Shown here piece after piece: positions 6,763-8,593 of a stretch of 8,593 nt of DNA. Where the stretch lies: the NCBI GenBank assembly GCA_903831635.1, contig CAIKYN010000147.1, positions 1 to 8,593 of the forward strand, given 5' to 3'. The position numbers were made by a program, and so were the translations under genes. The notes below the pieces were generated by a model that was not told the DNA's origin, ran no database searches, and saw only the letters and a program-made list of their open reading frames with translations. Within the stretch, counting starts at the first letter, position 1. The number at the start of each line of letters is the position of its first letter. The stretch is from an uncultured Spartobacteria bacterium. Lineage in GTDB: Bacteria; Verrucomicrobiota; Verrucomicrobiia; Chthoniobacterales; UBA6821.

Positions 6763-7941
6763 ATGGAGATTCCCGAACAGTACGACATTATCGTGATCGG
6801 TGGTGGAGGCGGCGGCATGTTCTGCGCCTTCACTGCGGCGAATCGAGGCAAGAGCGTCCTTCTTCTGGAACACAACGAACGCCTGGGAAAGAAGATTGAG
6901 ATCTCGGGTGGCGGGCGTTGCAATTTCACGAATATCAACGCCTCGGCAGAGAACTACCTCTCCGGGAATCGTGATTTCTGCAAATCGGCACTAGCACGAT
7001 ACACGCCCTGGGATTTCATCGCGCTCGTCGAAAAGCATGAAATCGCCTACCACGAAAAAAAACTCGGCCAGCAGTTCTGCGACGGCAGTTCCCGCCAGAT
7101 CATCGGAATGCTGGAGACAGAATGCCGGGAGGCGGGAGTCAGAATCCTCTCACACTGTGATGTCCGTGAGGTCGAGAAATTCGATAAGTACGTCGTCCAG
7201 ACCTCACGGGGAACCTTTCACTCCAATGCCTTGGTGGTCGCTACTGGCGGACTCTCCTTCCCTAAACTCGGAGCGACTGATCTCGGATATCGGATCGCAA
7301 GGAAGTTTGGAATAGGCGTGACCGAGATCCGCCCGGGACTAGTTCCCCTCACCTTCCAACCCACAGAAAAAAGCTTTTATGAACCGCTGGCCGGGGTGGC
7401 TCTTCCCGTACGAATCAGTGCCGGGAACCGTCAGTTCGAAGAGGCCATGCTCTTCACACATCGCGGAGTCAGCGGTCCGGCCGTCCTGCAGATCTCGTCA
7501 TATTGGGACGGGAGTTCTCCTCTCTCCATGGACTTACTGCCCGAGAAGGCTGATTCAGAGGCCTTCGCAGCAACGATCCGTAGCGGCACAACGGCATTGC
7601 AGAATCTCTCCAAGATCTGGCCACGGCGCTTCGCCGAGGCATGGTGCACCAGAAATGCTCCCGACAAACCACTCGCCAGGTGCAGCAAGGAGGAGATCGA
7701 AACCCTCAATGCATCGCTCCATGGCTGGCAGCAGTCGTTCTCCGGTACCGAGGGCTATCCTAAGGCCGAGGTAACATGCGGCGGTGTCGATACAGGGGAA
7801 CTCTCATCCAAAACGATGGAGTCGCGTAAGGTTCCTGGCCTTTATTTCATCGGAGAGGTTGTTGATGTCACCGGATGGCTCGGCGGCTATAACTTCCAGT
7901 GGGCTTGGGCGAGCGCACACGCCGCGGGAACGGCAGTGTGA
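6763..7941 (+). CDS. BaiN/YhiN (HI0933)-family NAD(P)/FAD-dependent oxidoreductase
   Basis: The product is 392 residues from the ATG at 6763; a GTG at 6757, two codons earlier, is an equal alternative. The N-terminus is a Rossmann FAD-binding fold: YDIIVIGGGGGGMFCAF (7-23), then an acidic strand end LLLEHN (33-38), then the family signature GKKIEISGGGRCNFTN (42-57). The NAD(P)-like VVATGGLSFPKLGATD follows at about 161-176, and the C-terminus has VPGLYFIGEVVDVTGWLGGYN (about 354-374) with the usual GEVxDVxGxxGGYNxQxAW layout. The length is normal for the family, and the protein is cytosolic. Family members include E. coli YhiN, of unknown role, and BaiN of bile acid metabolism; the substrate cannot be told from sequence. 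The gene is divergent from the helicase, and no operon partner is apparent, since the next gene is 182 bp away. Confidence 0.93.
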   Translation: MEIPEQYDIIVIGGGGGGMFCAFTAANRGKSVLLLEHNERLGKKIEISGGGRCNFTNINASAENYLSGNRDFCKSALARYTPWDFIALVEKHEIAYHEKKLGQQFCDGSSRQIIGMLETECREAGVRILSHCDVREVEKFDKYVVQTSRGTFHSNALVVATGGLSFPKLGATDLGYRIARKFGIGVTEIRPGLVPLTFQPTEKSFYEPLAGVALPVRISAGNRQFEEAMLFTHRGVSGPAVLQISSYWDGSSPLSMDLLPEKADSEAFAATIRSGTTALQNLSKIWPRRFAEAWCTRNAPDKPLARCSKEEIETLNASLHGWQQSFSGTEGYPKAEVTCGGVDTGELSSKTMESRKVPGLYFIGEVVDVTGWLGGYNFQWAWASAHAAGTAV

Positions 7942-7953
7942 TTCTGTTATTTT

Positions 7954-8099
7954 AATATGGAACTCAGGAAATCAGGAAAAAATCCAAGAAGATCAGTAAA
8001 GAATGCATCGTGTGAGAATTTGGAAAACAAAAAGGAGCTGACTAAGTCATGATACTGCTTATTTCAGTTCCTTATTTCTGAGTTCCTGAGTTCCATATT
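7954..8099. repeat. 17-bp perfect inverted repeat flanking a short spacer
   Basis: AATATGGAACTCAGGAA at 7954-7970 is the exact reverse complement of TTCCTGAGTTCCATATT at 8083-8099. The 112 bp between the arms carry no convincing gene. Similarity continues imperfectly inside the arms, because both are made of degenerate 8-bp units. Read in one orientation the right array is AGTTCCTT, ATTTCTG, AGTTCCTG, AGTTCCAT (8066-8096), and the left array is its inverted counterpart (7957-7980). This could be a repeat pair or a small non-autonomous element. A terminator is unlikely given the 112-bp loop. Confidence 0.75.
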
Positions 8100-8123
8100 T
8101 AATCCTTTTTCCCTCTCCACCTC

Positions 8124-8593
8124 GTGCGCAAACGTAACCCCCACAAAACTTCCGATCCCCGTCGCGACACCGAAGAGGCCGTTGCCGGAGTCCGGCAGAT
8201 CTATGATGAACTGAAGGCCAATCCACCCGAGCGTCATTGCACACTGCAGACCGAGTGCTGCCGATTTCATCTCACGGGACAGACACCCGTCCTGACAAAA
8301 GGGGAGGCTCTCACGGCCGCGAAGGCTGTCCGTGCGGCAGGACGCAAGGAACTACCAAACCGCGAGGATGGGGCCTGTCCCCTGCTCCATCCCTACACAT
8401 CGCGCTGCATGATCTATGAGGGACGCCCCTTCGGATGCCGGACCCACTTTTGCGAAGCAGCAGGAGGTCCTTACAGCAGAAAGGAAGTCTCGGACTGGAT
8501 CCACCGTCTTGAGGATATTGATGAGCGTCTGGGGGGTGATGGGGGTCGCGATATCACGGTCGCGATCCGCGATGCCCTCGAGGACTTGAAGTA
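8124..8593 (+). CDS. YkgJ-family cysteine-cluster (metal-binding) protein, cut at window end
   Basis: The frame opens after a TAA at 8100-8102. Its only common start codon before the conserved region is the GTG at 8124; the next in-frame ATG is codon 96. It runs through 156 codons and the window ends after TA, so a stop may follow immediately. The seven cysteines fit the YkgJ (putative Zn/Fe-chelating) pattern: C39, C45 and C46 in HCTLQTECC, C85 in GACPLL, C95 in SRCMIYEGRP, then C105 and C110 in RPFGCRTHFC. The RPxxCR sequence is typical of the family. The N-terminus is basic (RKRNPHK) with no signal peptide. Homologues are thought to bind a metal or Fe-S cluster, but their role is unknown. 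The gene sits just 24 bp downstream of the inverted repeat, and no Shine-Dalgarno precedes it. Confidence 0.85.
   Translation, partial: MRKRNPHKTSDPRRDTEEAVAGVRQIYDELKANPPERHCTLQTECCRFHLTGQTPVLTKGEALTAAKAVRAAGRKELPNREDGACPLLHPYTSRCMIYEGRPFGCRTHFCEAAGGPYSRKEVSDWIHRLEDIDERLGGDGGRDITVAIRDALEDLK

Noticed and set aside
8049..8081. Ten-codon open frame preceded by AAGGAG, a possible leader peptide for the YkgJ gene
   Set aside because: The spacing of 11 nt is long, the frame runs into the octamer array, and no attenuator-type hairpins or codon runs are seen.
7954..8099. CRISPR array or insertion sequence
   Set aside because: There are only two inverted arms, no direct repeats with spacers of equal size, and no transposase between them.

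Overview
The window looks like a stretch of ordinary chromosome from a free-living, probably Gram-negative bacterium. The gene content best fits the PVC group, most likely Verrucomicrobiota: an exported NamZ-type (DUF1343) protein next to a NagZ-type GH3 enzyme, a sialate O-acetylesterase-family protein, a YkgJ-type cysteine-cluster protein, frequent GTG starts and few Shine-Dalgarno sequences. This placement is inferred from protein resemblance only. No phage, transposase, CRISPR or plasmid gene was seen.

Layout from left to right. (1) Positions 1-369 (-) hold the N-terminal third of an exported NamZ/DUF1343 protein, cut by the window edge. It is divergent, across 46 bp, from a complete NagZ-like beta-N-acetylglucosaminidase at 416-1525 (+). 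Together they suggest peptidoglycan-fragment turnover. (2) Convergent with nagZ is a 239-residue protein (1538-2257, -) with a cryptic isochorismatase-like (cysteine hydrolase) signature, followed by tRNA-Arg(CCU) at 2353-2424 (-). (3) Positions 2503-5011 (-) hold two exported proteins, probably one transcription unit: first a sialate O-acetylesterase-family protein, then an unrecognised secreted protein that may be an alpha/beta barrel. (4) A DEAD-box RNA helicase (5085-6656, -) with a basic Phe/Lys-rich tail is divergent from a BaiN/YhiN (HI0933)-type flavoprotein (6763-7941, +). (5) The right end holds a 182-bp spacer with inverted octamer-type repeats, then a YkgJ-family gene (8124 to the window end, +) that starts with GTG and is cut within two bases of a probable stop.

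The most notable observation is that the sialate O-acetylesterase-family protein keeps the family scaffold but appears to have lost all four SGNH catalytic residues: Ser to Ala, block II Gly-Gly to His-Asp, Asn to Asp and His to Ile. It reads as an exported pseudo-esterase, perhaps a glycan-binding protein, paired with the unknown secreted protein. Two intergenic spacers carry short 8-bp-period repeat arrays of unrelated sequence, which may belong to genome-wide repeat families. Nothing else points to a defence or mobile system.
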